A stretch of DNA of 37,553 nt, from contig CALGUD010000022.1 of the NCBI GenBank assembly GCA_937901915.1, positions 1-37,553 on the forward strand, written 5' to 3'. Of the stretch, positions 24,554 to 33,669 are shown piece by piece (positions within the stretch are counted from its first letter, which is position 1; each line of letters opens with the position of its first letter). Made by a program: the position numbers and the translations under genes. The notes under the pieces were generated by a model. It had not been told where the DNA came from and searched no databases. It was given only the letters and a program-made list of their open reading frames with translations. This DNA is from an uncultured Flavobacteriaceae bacterium. Lineage in GTDB: Bacteria > Bacteroidota > Bacteroidia > Flavobacteriales > Flavobacteriaceae.

Positions 24554-26053
24554 TTATAAAATAGTAGCCATTACCCCATCTTCTATACACAACCAAAAAT
24601 AGTTAAAAAATGATTTTTGTTGATCTCTTTCAACTTCAATTTCTTTGCTTTCAGGTATCTTTTCATTCTTTTTTACAAACAAGTTCGCTACAGATGAAAG
24701 GAATTTATTTACCTTGTTTTTCTCTTTATTTATTATCTCAAATTTCAATCCTTCATATTTCATTTCAATATTCCCATTTGCAATGACGTCATTACCTTTA
24801 ATGTCAAAATCCAGGGAATTAATAACTCCATTGGCTTTAGAATTAAAGTTAGGAGTTATAAATTTATCTGCTAATGAAGCATTAAACGCAAGTAGCCTTC
24901 CCTCGATGTTAAAATAGTCTGCTGTATTAGCAACTTCAAAGCTCCAGTGAACATTAAAATCAGCGTTGTCCATAAATCGGGTTTTGATATTCAAATCTGT
25001 TATCCCACTGTTTTCTTTATTGTTTACATTTTTGATAAGGCTGTTGAACTGGGTAAATTCCAACCTACCAGGTTTACCTTCGGCGTTAATCCTTTCTTCA
25101 TACACAATAGAGCTATTTTTAATATTAACAGAGTCTACGTTTAATTTAAAAGGGAGCTCCCTCAACATTTTACTGTATAAAGGTTTATATTTCGTTTGAT
25201 CCGGCAAGAGTTTGTTCCTGTATACATATAATGAAGCAGAATCGATCTGTATTTCTTCGGAATCAAAAACTATTTCTTTATTATTTAGATTCATCTTGTT
25301 TACTATCAAACTTTTGACATCTAGTTTTATCCAGTCTTTTTCTTCAGTAATTTTACCTTGAAATTCATGTTTGGTGTATTGAGGTAATATTTGAAGATTA
25401 TGAATTGTTGCTCTAGCGTTATCGAGAGAGAAATTTTCAAGAAGAATATTTTGATATTCATTCATTTTAAACTTCATGTTTTCAACTTGAACCAATTGTT
25501 CAGTGTAGGTATAAGGCACCCTGTTTTTAACTGTATTACTATCCGATTTAAATTCTTTGTATTTCAGATTTATTTTTTTTATATGCCATATAGTATCGCT
25601 GTTAGCATTAAACAGCGTTATTTTCCCGTTATTTATATTTAAATTCTTTACGTTGAAAGATTTCAAATCGCTTTTCGCTTTATGGTTATTAACTGAAGAC
25701 GTATCTCCTTTATATATTTTAATATGAGGAGAACTGATTTTAATACGGGATAAGTTTATACTTTGTGGATTTCTGATATCGCTTAATGAGACACCTTTTA
25801 TATAGAGTTCTGCTGTATCAAAATGTAAACTGTCTTTTCCTTTTTCCCTGGAATTTATTATTAGATTGTTCACAGTAATACTTTGAGTGATAATATTAAC
25901 CTTAGCTTCTTTATGGCTTATGGTATATTCACCATTAAAGTTTTTGATTTTATTTTTAAGGAAAAGCGAAAGCCCAAAGTTTATCAATAAAATAACAATA
26001 ATGGCAATGAAGATAAATAGGAATATTTTCTTTGTGAAGCTTTTGAATGACAT
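24554..26053 (-). CDS. AsmA-like envelope protein with N-terminal anchor
   Basis: The 499-residue product has one N-terminal membrane helix (FLFIFIAIIVILLINFGLSLFL, about 11-32) and a long, regularly alternating beta-rich periplasmic part. Recurring phrases such as INNGKITLFNANSDTIWHI and KNSSIVYEERINAEGKPGR resemble AsmA/DUF748-type repeats. Such proteins form grooved beta-structures linked to lipid transport or envelope upkeep. No enzymatic motif is visible. The assignment to AsmA-like proteins rests on layout and not on a clear signature. Confidence 0.65.
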   Translation of the reverse strand: MSFKSFTKKIFLFIFIAIIVILLINFGLSLFLKNKIKNFNGEYTISHKEAKVNIITQSITVNNLIINSREKGKDSLHFDTAELYIKGVSLSDIRNPQSINLSRIKISSPHIKIYKGDTSSVNNHKAKSDLKSFNVKNLNINNGKITLFNANSDTIWHIKKINLKYKEFKSDSNTVKNRVPYTYTEQLVQVENMKFKMNEYQNILLENFSLDNARATIHNLQILPQYTKHEFQGKITEEKDWIKLDVKSLIVNKMNLNNKEIVFDSEEIQIDSASLYVYRNKLLPDQTKYKPLYSKMLRELPFKLNVDSVNIKNSSIVYEERINAEGKPGRLEFTQFNSLIKNVNNKENSGITDLNIKTRFMDNADFNVHWSFEVANTADYFNIEGRLLAFNASLADKFITPNFNSKANGVINSLDFDIKGNDVIANGNIEMKYEGLKFEIINKEKNKVNKFLSSVANLFVKKNEKIPESKEIEVERDQQKSFFNYFWLCIEDGVMATIL

Positions 26054-26080
26054 AAGACCTTAATATTCAGTTTAAAGTAC

Positions 26081-26107
26081 AAAAAAAGGCACATAAACTG
26101 TGCCTTT
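26081..26107 (-). terminator. Intrinsic terminator of the OmpH-like gene
   Basis: On the minus strand AAAGGCACA and TGTGCCTTT form a perfect 9-bp stem around a 5-nt loop, followed by more T residues (7 T in all). It lies about 30 bp after the stop of the OmpH-like gene. Confidence 0.9.
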
Positions 26108-26135
26108 AATGATTAAACTTGTGCCTTAAAAGGGT

Positions 26136-26645
26136 TTACTTTTTATAAGCCGCATTTAATTCTTTCAGAACTGCTTCAGTAATATCTTTAGATTTCTCAC
26201 CGTATAAAACCCCACCGGCTTCGTTAGAACCAAGAATGTAAGTGTATTTATTTCTCTCTCCATAATCTTTTACAAAAGTCCTTATTTTTTTTACAAGAGT
26301 ATCCATTTCAGTTTGGCCTTCCTGTTGTATTTGAAGTTCTTCAGCCTGTAGTTGCTGGCTCATAGCCTGTCTTTTTTGCATTAAAGCACCATACTGCTCT
26401 TGGGCAGCGGTTTGCGACAATGACTTCGATTTATTTTCAAACTCCATGGCTTCTCCTTGAAAAGCTCTTGATAAGCTATCGGCTCTTTTTTGGAATTTAT
26501 CTGCCTTTGTTTTAAATTGAGCTTCAACATCAATTTTCTCCTGGTACTCGTTTATTAATTTAGTACTATCCACAAAAGCAATATTATCTTGTTGGCAAGA
26601 AGCAAGTGATACACCAATTAATAAAGTTAAAAATATTTTTTTCAT
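26136..26645 (-). CDS. OmpH/Skp-like lipoprotein
   Basis: The 169-residue product has a lipoprotein signal (lipobox ending at Cys17, VSLASC), then AFVDSTKLINEYQEK. A long coiled coil follows (about 40-125), rich in Gln, Lys and Glu. The C-terminal YTYILGSNEAGGVLYGEKSKDITEAVLKELNAAY block is diagnostic of OmpH/Skp. Skp is a periplasmic chaperone for outer-membrane proteins; the lipid anchor is a variation seen in Bacteroidota. The gene has its own promoter and terminator and so is a single-gene unit. Confidence 0.88.
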   Translation of the reverse strand: MKKIFLTLLIGVSLASCQQDNIAFVDSTKLINEYQEKIDVEAQFKTKADKFQKRADSLSRAFQGEAMEFENKSKSLSQTAAQEQYGALMQKRQAMSQQLQAEELQIQQEGQTEMDTLVKKIRTFVKDYGERNKYTYILGSNEAGGVLYGEKSKDITEAVLKELNAAYKK

Positions 26646-26669
26646 TTTTTGTTGTTTGTTATGTTACTG

Positions 26670-26701
26670 CAAAAGTATAAAACTTGTTTTTATTTATTCA
26701 A
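26670..26701 (-). promoter_or_regulatory. Promoter of the OmpH-like gene
   Basis: On the minus strand TACTTTTG (26677-26670) matches TAnnTTTG, and a TTG (26701-26699) lies 21 nt upstream, within the usual Bacteroidota -33/-7 spacing. The -7 element is 24 nt before the ATG. Confidence 0.6.
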
Positions 26702-26859
26702 TTTTATTTCTTCGGTTAAAAATAAGAGTTAGCTATTTAATTATTGTTTCCAATAAGTTTTAACTATTAAAAACCATTCGTTTTAAACCCTGTTTTTTAA
26801 GCAATTTTGTTTTCAGAAGGCATATTCTTGTCTGTTTAGAGATAACGGCTATAAACGCT

Positions 26860-27702
26860 TTAAAATTGTTTTTTGATGATATAAATTAACGATGAGTAAT
26901 TTCTGCTGAACATTGCCTTAAGATTAGAAAGGGATCCGACAAAAAATGCATTTACATAGTTCATTTTTCCAGTTTTATATTTTTCTGAAAGTAAACTTAC
27001 ATAATACGAATCAAAAACCATGGGTAAGATTTTTACTACTTTCATTTTTTCCTTAGAAAAGAGGAAATTAATAGAGTTAACTGAAAAATGCCATAGGTGT
27101 CTGGGCACATCGTACGCAGCCCAGTATTCTTTATAGTGGGTTGCATCGTAACTTTTATAATTTGGAACTGCGATGATGAGAGTACCATCATCCTTAAGCA
27201 AAGTTTTTAGTTTTATAATATAATTTCCCAAATCGGGAACATGTTCCAACACATGCCATAAAGTTATAACATCAAATCTTTGGTTTGAAATTTGGTTGAT
27301 ATCTTCAAGTAAATCAATTCCTTTTTCATTGGCTAATTTCCTGGCTTTTAAATTGGGCTCTATTCCTTGTATTTGCCACCCTCCTTTTTTAGAGCATAAA
27401 AGAAAATCTCCTGTCCCAGCTCCAACATCTAAAAGAGATCCTTTTGACCCCGAAAATTCATTTATGACCCCCAGTTTTTTATTCAGCGAATATTGCTTTA
27501 TGATTTGGTACACTTTTTCAAATATGGAACGTTTGGAATCCGTATGCGAAATGTAATCCTCACTTTCGTAATATGTGTAAAGAATGTCAACGTTAGGTTG
27601 AGGGGTTGTAATGAGCATATCTATTTCCGTATCCTTCATTAGTTTAAATTCCTCCTTGGTTACGGAATGGTCTTTGCAGGTTAAAAAATACTCTTTATTC
27701 AT
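26860..27702 (-). CDS. Class I SAM-dependent methyltransferase
   Basis: The 280-residue product has the SAM-binding motif I LLDVGAGTGDF (about 90-100), an acidic strand end at GIEPN, and DVITLWHVLEHVPDLG, which is typical of the methyltransferase-23 type. Cytosolic; the substrate is unknown. The N-terminal LTCKDHSVTKEEFKLM resembles the start of related Bacteroidota methyltransferases that have lost a zinc-ribbon. It follows mnmG on the minus strand after a 130-bp gap that contains a parS site. Confidence 0.85.
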   Translation of the reverse strand: MNKEYFLTCKDHSVTKEEFKLMKDTEIDMLITTPQPNVDILYTYYESEDYISHTDSKRSIFEKVYQIIKQYSLNKKLGVINEFSGSKGSLLDVGAGTGDFLLCSKKGGWQIQGIEPNLKARKLANEKGIDLLEDINQISNQRFDVITLWHVLEHVPDLGNYIIKLKTLLKDDGTLIIAVPNYKSYDATHYKEYWAAYDVPRHLWHFSVNSINFLFSKEKMKVVKILPMVFDSYYVSLLSEKYKTGKMNYVNAFFVGSLSNLKAMFSRNYSSLIYIIKKQF

Positions 27703-27817
27703 AAAGGAAGATCATCAATATGTTTTGCTAAATTATAAAAATTTGAACTATCAGAATGTGATTTTAAGAGACTGTTTTTTTCAAGTTATGAGAAGCCTAA
27801 GTCTTGTTTTTTAATAT

Positions 27818-27833
27818 TGTTCCACGTGGAACA
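27818..27833. promoter_or_regulatory. parS site (ParB binding), copy 1
   Basis: TGTTCCACGTGGAACA is a perfect 16-bp palindrome (20 bp with flanks, 27816-27835) and a known variant of the chromosomal parS sequence bound by ParB/Spo0J. It abuts the mnmG stop codon. parS sites cluster around the chromosome origin and nucleate ParB spreading for segregation. No parA or parB is in the window. Confidence 0.88.
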
Positions 27834-27834
27834 A

Positions 27835-29706
27835 TTACCTCCCCATATAAACCAACATTACACTAATGTCGCTCGGTGAAACTCCGCTGATTCGAGATGC
27901 CTGCGAAAGAGTAGCCGGCTTTATTTTTTTTAATTTTTCCCTGGCTTCAAACGAAAGGGATTTTAATCTGTTGTAGTCAAAAGTTTCAGGAATTTTTATG
28001 TCCTCGAGGCGGTTTAATTTGTCCGCATTATTTTTTTCTTTTTCTATATATCCCGAATATTTTATTTCTACTTCTGCTTGTTCCAGAACTTCCCTGTCAA
28101 GATTATTTTCAAGTATATATTCCTCTACTCCGGGAAACTTTTTCATATGCTCTAAAGTAATATTAGGTCTGGAAAACACCTTGTGCATTTTATCAGATTG
28201 TTTCATTGGAGAAGAATTTACTTCTGCTAAAACAGGGTTTGCATCTTCGGGTTTTACACTTGTTTCTTTAAAGAATTGAATAAATGCATTAGACTTTTTA
28301 AGCTTCTTTTCCATTCTTTCCAAACGCTCTTTTTTAGCTAAACCTATTTCATAGGATATTGGAGTAAGTCTAAAATCGGCATTATCCTGCCTTAACAATG
28401 TACGGTATTCTGCCCTGGAGGTAAACATCCTATATGGTTCTTCTGTTCCTTTTGTAATAAGGTCATCTACAAGTACACCTATATAAGCTTCATTTCTTTT
28501 TAACACAAACGGATCTTTTCCCTGGACTTTTAAACTGGCATTTATACCTGCCATCAATCCTTGAGATGCTGCCTCTTCATATCCTGTAGTGCCATTAATT
28601 TGACCTGCAAAATATAAACCTTCTATTAGTTTGGTTTCAAGTGTATGTTTTAACTGAGTAGGTGGAAAGTAATCGTATTCGATGGCATAGCCCGGGCGAA
28701 AGAATTTTACGTTTTCAAAACCAACTACAGAGCGTAATGCTTTAAATTGAACATCTTCCGGAAGCGAGGTAGAAAATCCGTTTACATAAACTTCTACGGT
28801 ATTCCACCCTTCGGGTTCAACAAATAGTTGATGCCTGTCTTTATCGGCAAACCGGTTTATTTTATCTTCTATTGACGGACAATACCTGGGTCCTGTACTT
28901 TGTATTCTTCCATTAAACATAGGCGACCTGTCAAAACCTTCACGAAGTAAATCATGAACCTTTTCACTGGTGTAAGTCATGTGACAATCTTTCTGTATTT
29001 TAAGAGGTTCGGTAATATCAGAATAGGAAAATTTTTCCGGATTTTCATCACCCGGTTCACGATTCATTTTCGAATAATCCAAAGATCTTCCATCTACTCT
29101 TGGAGGTGTTCCGGTTTTCATTCTTCCTGATTCGAAACCTAATTTAACCAGGTCTTCTGTAATTCCTGTGGAAGCTTTTTCTCCTGCCCTGCCACCTCCA
29201 AATTGTTTTTCTCCTATATGAATTAATCCATTTAAAAAGGTACCGTTTGTAAGCACTACCGATTTAGCAAAAACTTCAACTCCAAGAGATGTTTTTACCC
29301 CTTTAATTTTACCATTCTTAATTATCAATCCGCTTACCATTTCCTGGTAAAAATCGAGATTAGGGGTTTGCTCAAGCATTAATCTCCATTCTTCAGCAAA
29401 GCGCATTCTGTCGCTTTGAGCACGCGGTGACCACATGGCCGGTCCTTTAGATTTGTTTAGCATTTTAAACTGTATAGCTGTCTTGTCTGTAACAATTCCG
29501 CTGTATCCTCCCAGTGCATCTATCTCCCTTACTATTTGCCCTTTTGCGATTCCGCCCATAGCCGGATTGCAAGACATTTGAGCTATGTTTTGCAAATTCA
29601 TTGTTATTAAAAGAGTACTCGACCCCATGTTTGCAGCGGCGGCGGCAGCCTCAGATCCTGCGTGCCCTGCACCCACAACTATTACATCGTATTCTTTATC
29701 AAACAT
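27835..29706 (-). CDS. mnmG: tRNA uridine 5-carboxymethylaminomethyl modification enzyme MnmG
   Basis: The 623-residue product, with MnmE, installs the carboxymethylaminomethyl group on wobble U34 of certain tRNAs. The N-terminal FAD-binding motif is VVGAGHAGSEA (GxGxxG at residues 12-17). The family signatures SCNPAMGGIAKGQIVREIDA and GPRYCPSIEDKINRF are present, the latter with its conserved Cys, as is EYDYFPPTQLKHTLETK. The length is normal. It sits in the order DUF4175 - ybeY - mnmG - methyltransferase and starts 6 bp after the ybeY stop. A parS site flanks it on each side. Confidence 0.96.
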   Translation of the reverse strand: MFDKEYDVIVVGAGHAGSEAAAAAANMGSSTLLITMNLQNIAQMSCNPAMGGIAKGQIVREIDALGGYSGIVTDKTAIQFKMLNKSKGPAMWSPRAQSDRMRFAEEWRLMLEQTPNLDFYQEMVSGLIIKNGKIKGVKTSLGVEVFAKSVVLTNGTFLNGLIHIGEKQFGGGRAGEKASTGITEDLVKLGFESGRMKTGTPPRVDGRSLDYSKMNREPGDENPEKFSYSDITEPLKIQKDCHMTYTSEKVHDLLREGFDRSPMFNGRIQSTGPRYCPSIEDKINRFADKDRHQLFVEPEGWNTVEVYVNGFSTSLPEDVQFKALRSVVGFENVKFFRPGYAIEYDYFPPTQLKHTLETKLIEGLYFAGQINGTTGYEEAASQGLMAGINASLKVQGKDPFVLKRNEAYIGVLVDDLITKGTEEPYRMFTSRAEYRTLLRQDNADFRLTPISYEIGLAKKERLERMEKKLKKSNAFIQFFKETSVKPEDANPVLAEVNSSPMKQSDKMHKVFSRPNITLEHMKKFPGVEEYILENNLDREVLEQAEVEIKYSGYIEKEKNNADKLNRLEDIKIPETFDYNRLKSLSFEAREKLKKIKPATLSQASRISGVSPSDISVMLVYMGR

Positions 29707-29712
29707 ACTTTT

Positions 29713-30135
29713 TTAATTGTGTTCCACGTGGAACAATTTAATTTTTTCTTCTTCTTTTTTCCTCATTAATGAGGCCTCTTTTGGAGTTTTATCTTTATAA
29801 CCACAGTAGTGTAATATGCCATGAACCGCTACCCTTTTTAGTTCTTCTTCAAAAGGAACATCATATATTTTTGCATTATCTATAACTCTTTCTACCGAAA
29901 TAAAAATATCTCCGCTCAGCACATTTTTTTCGGAATAATCAAAGCTTATTATATCTGTTAATTCATCGTGATTAAGAAATTCAACATTCATTTTATGCAA
30001 ATATTCATCATCGCAAAAAATATAATTGATCTCCCCTTCAGTATAATTTTCCGATTTAATAACCTTCGATAACCAATCCGAAAATTGTTTTTCATCATGA
30101 AGTTTAAAATCAGATTCGTAATTAAAATTAATCAT
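29713..30135 (-). CDS. ybeY: Endoribonuclease YbeY
   Basis: The 140-residue product is the metal-dependent RNase involved in 16S rRNA maturation and ribosome quality control. The metal motif reads HGILHYCGYKD: H105 and H109 are present, but the usual third histidine (HGxLHLxGYDH) is replaced by Asp115. A GYKDKT form is, as far as I recall, common in Bacteroidota. The C-terminus LFHVEH (134-139) is encoded by a parS site. The start at 30135 overlaps the upstream DUF4175 stop by 8 nt, so the two are translationally coupled. Confidence 0.9.
   Translation of the reverse strand: MINFNYESDFKLHDEKQFSDWLSKVIKSENYTEGEINYIFCDDEYLHKMNVEFLNHDELTDIISFDYSEKNVLSGDIFISVERVIDNAKIYDVPFEEELKRVAVHGILHYCGYKDKTPKEASLMRKKEEEKIKLFHVEHN
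29720..29735. promoter_or_regulatory. parS site (ParB binding), copy 2, inside ybeY
   Basis: TGTTCCACGTGGAACA is identical to copy 1, 1.9 kb away. It lies within the last codons of ybeY and encodes most of LFHVEH, so the coding and ParB-binding constraints overlap. Confidence 0.88.
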
Positions 30136-33100
30136 CTCCTTTAAAATATTCCTGAACTTTACGTTTGTAAATTTGCCGCAAAGGTAACACTTGTCTGTTT
30201 AATATTTCAACCTCATTGAAATATTGTTGAATATCTGGGGTTTTATTATTGGAAGTATTTGTATGTTGCTGCTGGTTGGTTTTGCTTTCCCTTTCTTCTT
30301 TTTTACCCTGCTCAAATGAAGCATCCTGAAGTTTCAACAGCTGGTATTTTAAATTAGTCATTCGCTGTAAGGTCCTTTCATTTAATCCGTTTTCCAGCAA
30401 TTCGTTTTCAATCTGTTCCATTTCCCTGGCCAGCCTTTTCGCATTTCTACGCTCACCTTCACCTTTTTTATTTTCAATTTGCTGTTCCAACATTTGCCTT
30501 AATTGCTGTTGCTGTTTTATGATTTCATAGAGTTGTTCTGACATCTGTTCGCCATCTTCATTACCCTCACCATTACCTTCCCCCTGATTTCCTTGTCCGT
30601 CTTTTTGGCTTCCTTTTTTCCCCTCACCTTGTTTTTCACCTTCACCCTCTTTTTGGCCTTCGTTAGGCTCCCCTTCACCTTCTTTTTTACCCTGGCCTTT
30701 TTGCATGCCTTCCTGCATTTTTTTGTTTAATTCTTCCTGCGATTGAATAATATCCGGTAGTTGAAACTCTTCATCACCACTACCTTGTCCACTTCCCATT
30801 TGCTGCTGCATGTTATCCAATACATCACTTAAAAAATCAGCCAGTTCATTGGCAGAAGTTAATGTGTATTGCTGAGTGCCTATTCCCTGGTAAAACTGGT
30901 TTTCAGTAAAATGGTCAAGAGCTTTATCAATGTTGTAAAATACATCCGTTATATTTTTATTTATGTGCTCCGATAATTCCGGCCTGCGAAGTGATAATGA
31001 AAACAAACTATCATCTACATGCTCAAACAGTGTTCTTAAATCATATTGTTTTTTCAGGTATTTAGAATAGTTTGGATTGTCGTTGTCTGAGTTTTGAAAC
31101 TTTTCCATGAGGTCTTCCTGATCAAATGAAAACACGATGAGATTATCCAGGATCTGGCGGAGCATCTCTGCATCTTCCATGGTAGCCTGGGCACCGCCCG
31201 ATTGCATGGATGATTGCATTTTCTGGCTCATTTGTTTCATTTTCTGAGCAGCATTTTTTTGATTCTGTTTTGCATTTTCCTGGTTTTCCTGTTTCTCCTG
31301 TTCTGATGCATTTTTGTTCTCCTTCTTTTCTAAATTTTTGGAAGCCTTTTCCTGTTCTGATTTTACTTTTTCCTCTTCATTTTTATTACGGTCAATATCC
31401 ATTGGCTTTTTAAGTTTCTGATTTTCTTCCTGAAGCTTTTCTATTTCTTCCTGAAGCTTTTTAAAATCATCATTTAACTTATCCTGCTTTTCTTGAGTAT
31501 TCTCTTCAGCATTTTTTTCCGAAAGTTGCTCTTGTTTTTTAGATAACTCTTCTAAGTCTTTCTGAATTTTTTCGGCCTTGGCCGAAACATAATATCGCTT
31601 GGTAAGTTCAAGGATCTGCTCTAAATTACGCTGATTATTTTGCTGCTGCTTTGCAATTTCTTCCAACTTTTTGGATAATTCTTCCTGGTTTATCTTGTCA
31701 GTAATCTCTTTCATTTCTTCCATCAGCTTTTCATTCTTCTCCATTTCTTTTTGCTGACGCTCCAGGCGCTCTTTAAGTAGTTTTTTATATTCATCATCCT
31801 GCTCTTGCTCTTTTTGAAACTCATCCAGGTTCTTTTCTAACTGTTCGGTAAATTTTTTCATCATCTGCTCCTGCTGTTGCTGTCTTTTTAGAAAATTTTC
31901 CAGCTTTCTTTTATCATTAAAATTTAACTGTTCTTTTTCCTTGTTATCCCTCGAAATTTCTTTGAGCTCTTCTTTGTTTTCCTCTAACTTTTCGAGCGAA
32001 TTATTGAGATCTTTTATCGTTTCATTTTGTTGCTGGAGTTGTTGTTGCTCCAATTCTGATTGGGTGAGCTTCCTGTAATTAAAAACAGCACTTCGGGCTG
32101 ATTTTCCTCCCCTCAAACCGTCATTGTCATAAACTTCAAAATAAAATGAATAGTTTTCACCTTCAGTTAATTGTAAATTAGATGGAAAAGCATACGTAAA
32201 CTGGTCAAAATTGGAACTGTTAACCGGTAGTGACAAAACTTTCTTTTCTTTTTCCTGCTCCTGCGGATAGTACACAAGCTGCAGTTTAGAAAGGCCATAA
32301 TCATCTGAAACCCGACCTAAAAAATACAGAACCTGATCATTAATGGAGTCTTTGGCGGACTTAATGTCAATTTCCGGGTATTCGTCCTTTACAACATGAA
32401 TTGAAAACCCCAGGGTTTCATAATTTTCAAGTTCTTTATTACTGGTACTTATGTGATAATCAAAATTGCCATAAACTCCTTTGCTTAATTCAAATTTAGC
32501 ATCATTCATTGCAAAGTTTAAAACAGTATCCCTGGTAAAAAGCTCCACCTTTTCGGTTTGCTTTGTAATTAAATTCCAGGTTACTTTCGTTCCTTCAGGT
32601 ACAACTGCATTACCTGTGTTTTTCACTGTTTCATCTCTTTTTTTCGTGTATGCAGGATAATCAAGCTTCATTTCCAAATTTAATAAAGCAGGTACCTTTA
32701 TAACATGAAGGGAATATGGCTTAGATTTTACCCCGTTTGCAGAAAAATAAAACCTCAGCTCATCTTTAGGTTGTGAAAATATATATTCAAAAAAACCTTC
32801 CCCTTTATTTTGCAAATAGTAGCTTTCATTACCAACATGAATCATCGTTTCCTGTGGAACAATTTCACCTAATGTATTCACTTCAAGCTTAAAAGGTTGA
32901 TTTTCTATCGCATTAAGTGTATTGTTTTTTATTAAAAACTGGAACGGAGCAGGCGGTTCATAAGCAATATCATAATTAACAACCCTATTGTAACTATCTG
33001 AAAACCAGTTAATTCCTCCTAAAACCCATACAAAACCAATGATAATCAATGGAATAGCCGCATATTTAGCATATTTCAGGTTTTTTCTAAAATTCACAGC

Positions 33101-33526
33101 AAACAAAAATGGTATTGGCTGTAATTCAGTAGATTTTTGCTCAATACCCGCAAGCAATAATTCTGATTCGCGGTTATCCTCATGAAGCTGAAGCACATTT
33201 AAAAGCTTGTCATTAACCTCAGGAAAATGATTGCCTATTATTTGAGATGCTTCTTTATAACCTATCCCCTTTTGTAGTTTAAACAACTTGAAAATTGGGA
33301 AAATAATGAATTTGATAAACAACCCGACCTCAACTAAAATAAACAGCCAGAACAAGATAGTTCTCCCTGTTTGACTTAACCACAAAAAATGTTCTATGAA
33401 CAAGGTAAGCAAAAAATAAAGCAACCCTATGGAGAAAAATAAAATACCTCCTTTTATCAATTCATTGGTATAGTACTTCCGGATAAATTGCTCTAATTTG
33501 CGTTGTATTTCCTGAAATTGGGACAT
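30128..33526 (-). CDS. DUF4175-type large membrane/coiled-coil protein
   Basis: The 1132-residue product begins with two membrane helices (about 24-80) and a third near 152-172 (YAAIPLIIIGFVWVLGGINW). A beta-rich region follows (about 185-490). A very long, low-complexity region rich in Gln, Glu and Lys (about 490-780) then forms coiled coil, and further Gly/Glu/Gln-rich runs follow (about 925-1010). This is the layout of Bacteroidota DUF4175 proteins, whose function is unknown. It is the first gene of the cluster with ybeY and mnmG and is divergent from gltX. The repetitive region makes internal length prone to assembly error. Confidence 0.75.
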   Translation of the reverse strand: MSQFQEIQRKLEQFIRKYYTNELIKGGILFFSIGLLYFLLTLFIEHFLWLSQTGRTILFWLFILVEVGLFIKFIIFPIFKLFKLQKGIGYKEASQIIGNHFPEVNDKLLNVLQLHEDNRESELLLAGIEQKSTELQPIPFLFAVNFRKNLKYAKYAAIPLIIIGFVWVLGGINWFSDSYNRVVNYDIAYEPPAPFQFLIKNNTLNAIENQPFKLEVNTLGEIVPQETMIHVGNESYYLQNKGEGFFEYIFSQPKDELRFYFSANGVKSKPYSLHVIKVPALLNLEMKLDYPAYTKKRDETVKNTGNAVVPEGTKVTWNLITKQTEKVELFTRDTVLNFAMNDAKFELSKGVYGNFDYHISTSNKELENYETLGFSIHVVKDEYPEIDIKSAKDSINDQVLYFLGRVSDDYGLSKLQLVYYPQEQEKEKKVLSLPVNSSNFDQFTYAFPSNLQLTEGENYSFYFEVYDNDGLRGGKSARSAVFNYRKLTQSELEQQQLQQQNETIKDLNNSLEKLEENKEELKEISRDNKEKEQLNFNDKRKLENFLKRQQQQEQMMKKFTEQLEKNLDEFQKEQEQDDEYKKLLKERLERQQKEMEKNEKLMEEMKEITDKINQEELSKKLEEIAKQQQNNQRNLEQILELTKRYYVSAKAEKIQKDLEELSKKQEQLSEKNAEENTQEKQDKLNDDFKKLQEEIEKLQEENQKLKKPMDIDRNKNEEEKVKSEQEKASKNLEKKENKNASEQEKQENQENAKQNQKNAAQKMKQMSQKMQSSMQSGGAQATMEDAEMLRQILDNLIVFSFDQEDLMEKFQNSDNDNPNYSKYLKKQYDLRTLFEHVDDSLFSLSLRRPELSEHINKNITDVFYNIDKALDHFTENQFYQGIGTQQYTLTSANELADFLSDVLDNMQQQMGSGQGSGDEEFQLPDIIQSQEELNKKMQEGMQKGQGKKEGEGEPNEGQKEGEGEKQGEGKKGSQKDGQGNQGEGNGEGNEDGEQMSEQLYEIIKQQQQLRQMLEQQIENKKGEGERRNAKRLAREMEQIENELLENGLNERTLQRMTNLKYQLLKLQDASFEQGKKEERESKTNQQQHTNTSNNKTPDIQQYFNEVEILNRQVLPLRQIYKRKVQEYFKGDD

Positions 33527-33644
33527 ATATTTAATTTATAACCAATAAAAATACAATTTTCTTCATGACAGTCAGATATTTAATTTGATAACCTTGTGTT
33601 AAAATGAAGGCGACGGGAGAAACAATTTTTCTTTTTCAAATAAG

Positions 33645-33652
33645 TATCTTTG
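33645..33652 (+). promoter_or_regulatory. gltX promoter element (TATCTTTG)
   Basis: TATCTTTG matches TAnnTTTG exactly and ends 17 nt before the gltX ATG, giving a short leader. The upstream region is T-rich without an obvious TTG. Confidence 0.65.
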
Positions 33653-33669
33653 CACAAAATTAGTTTAAA

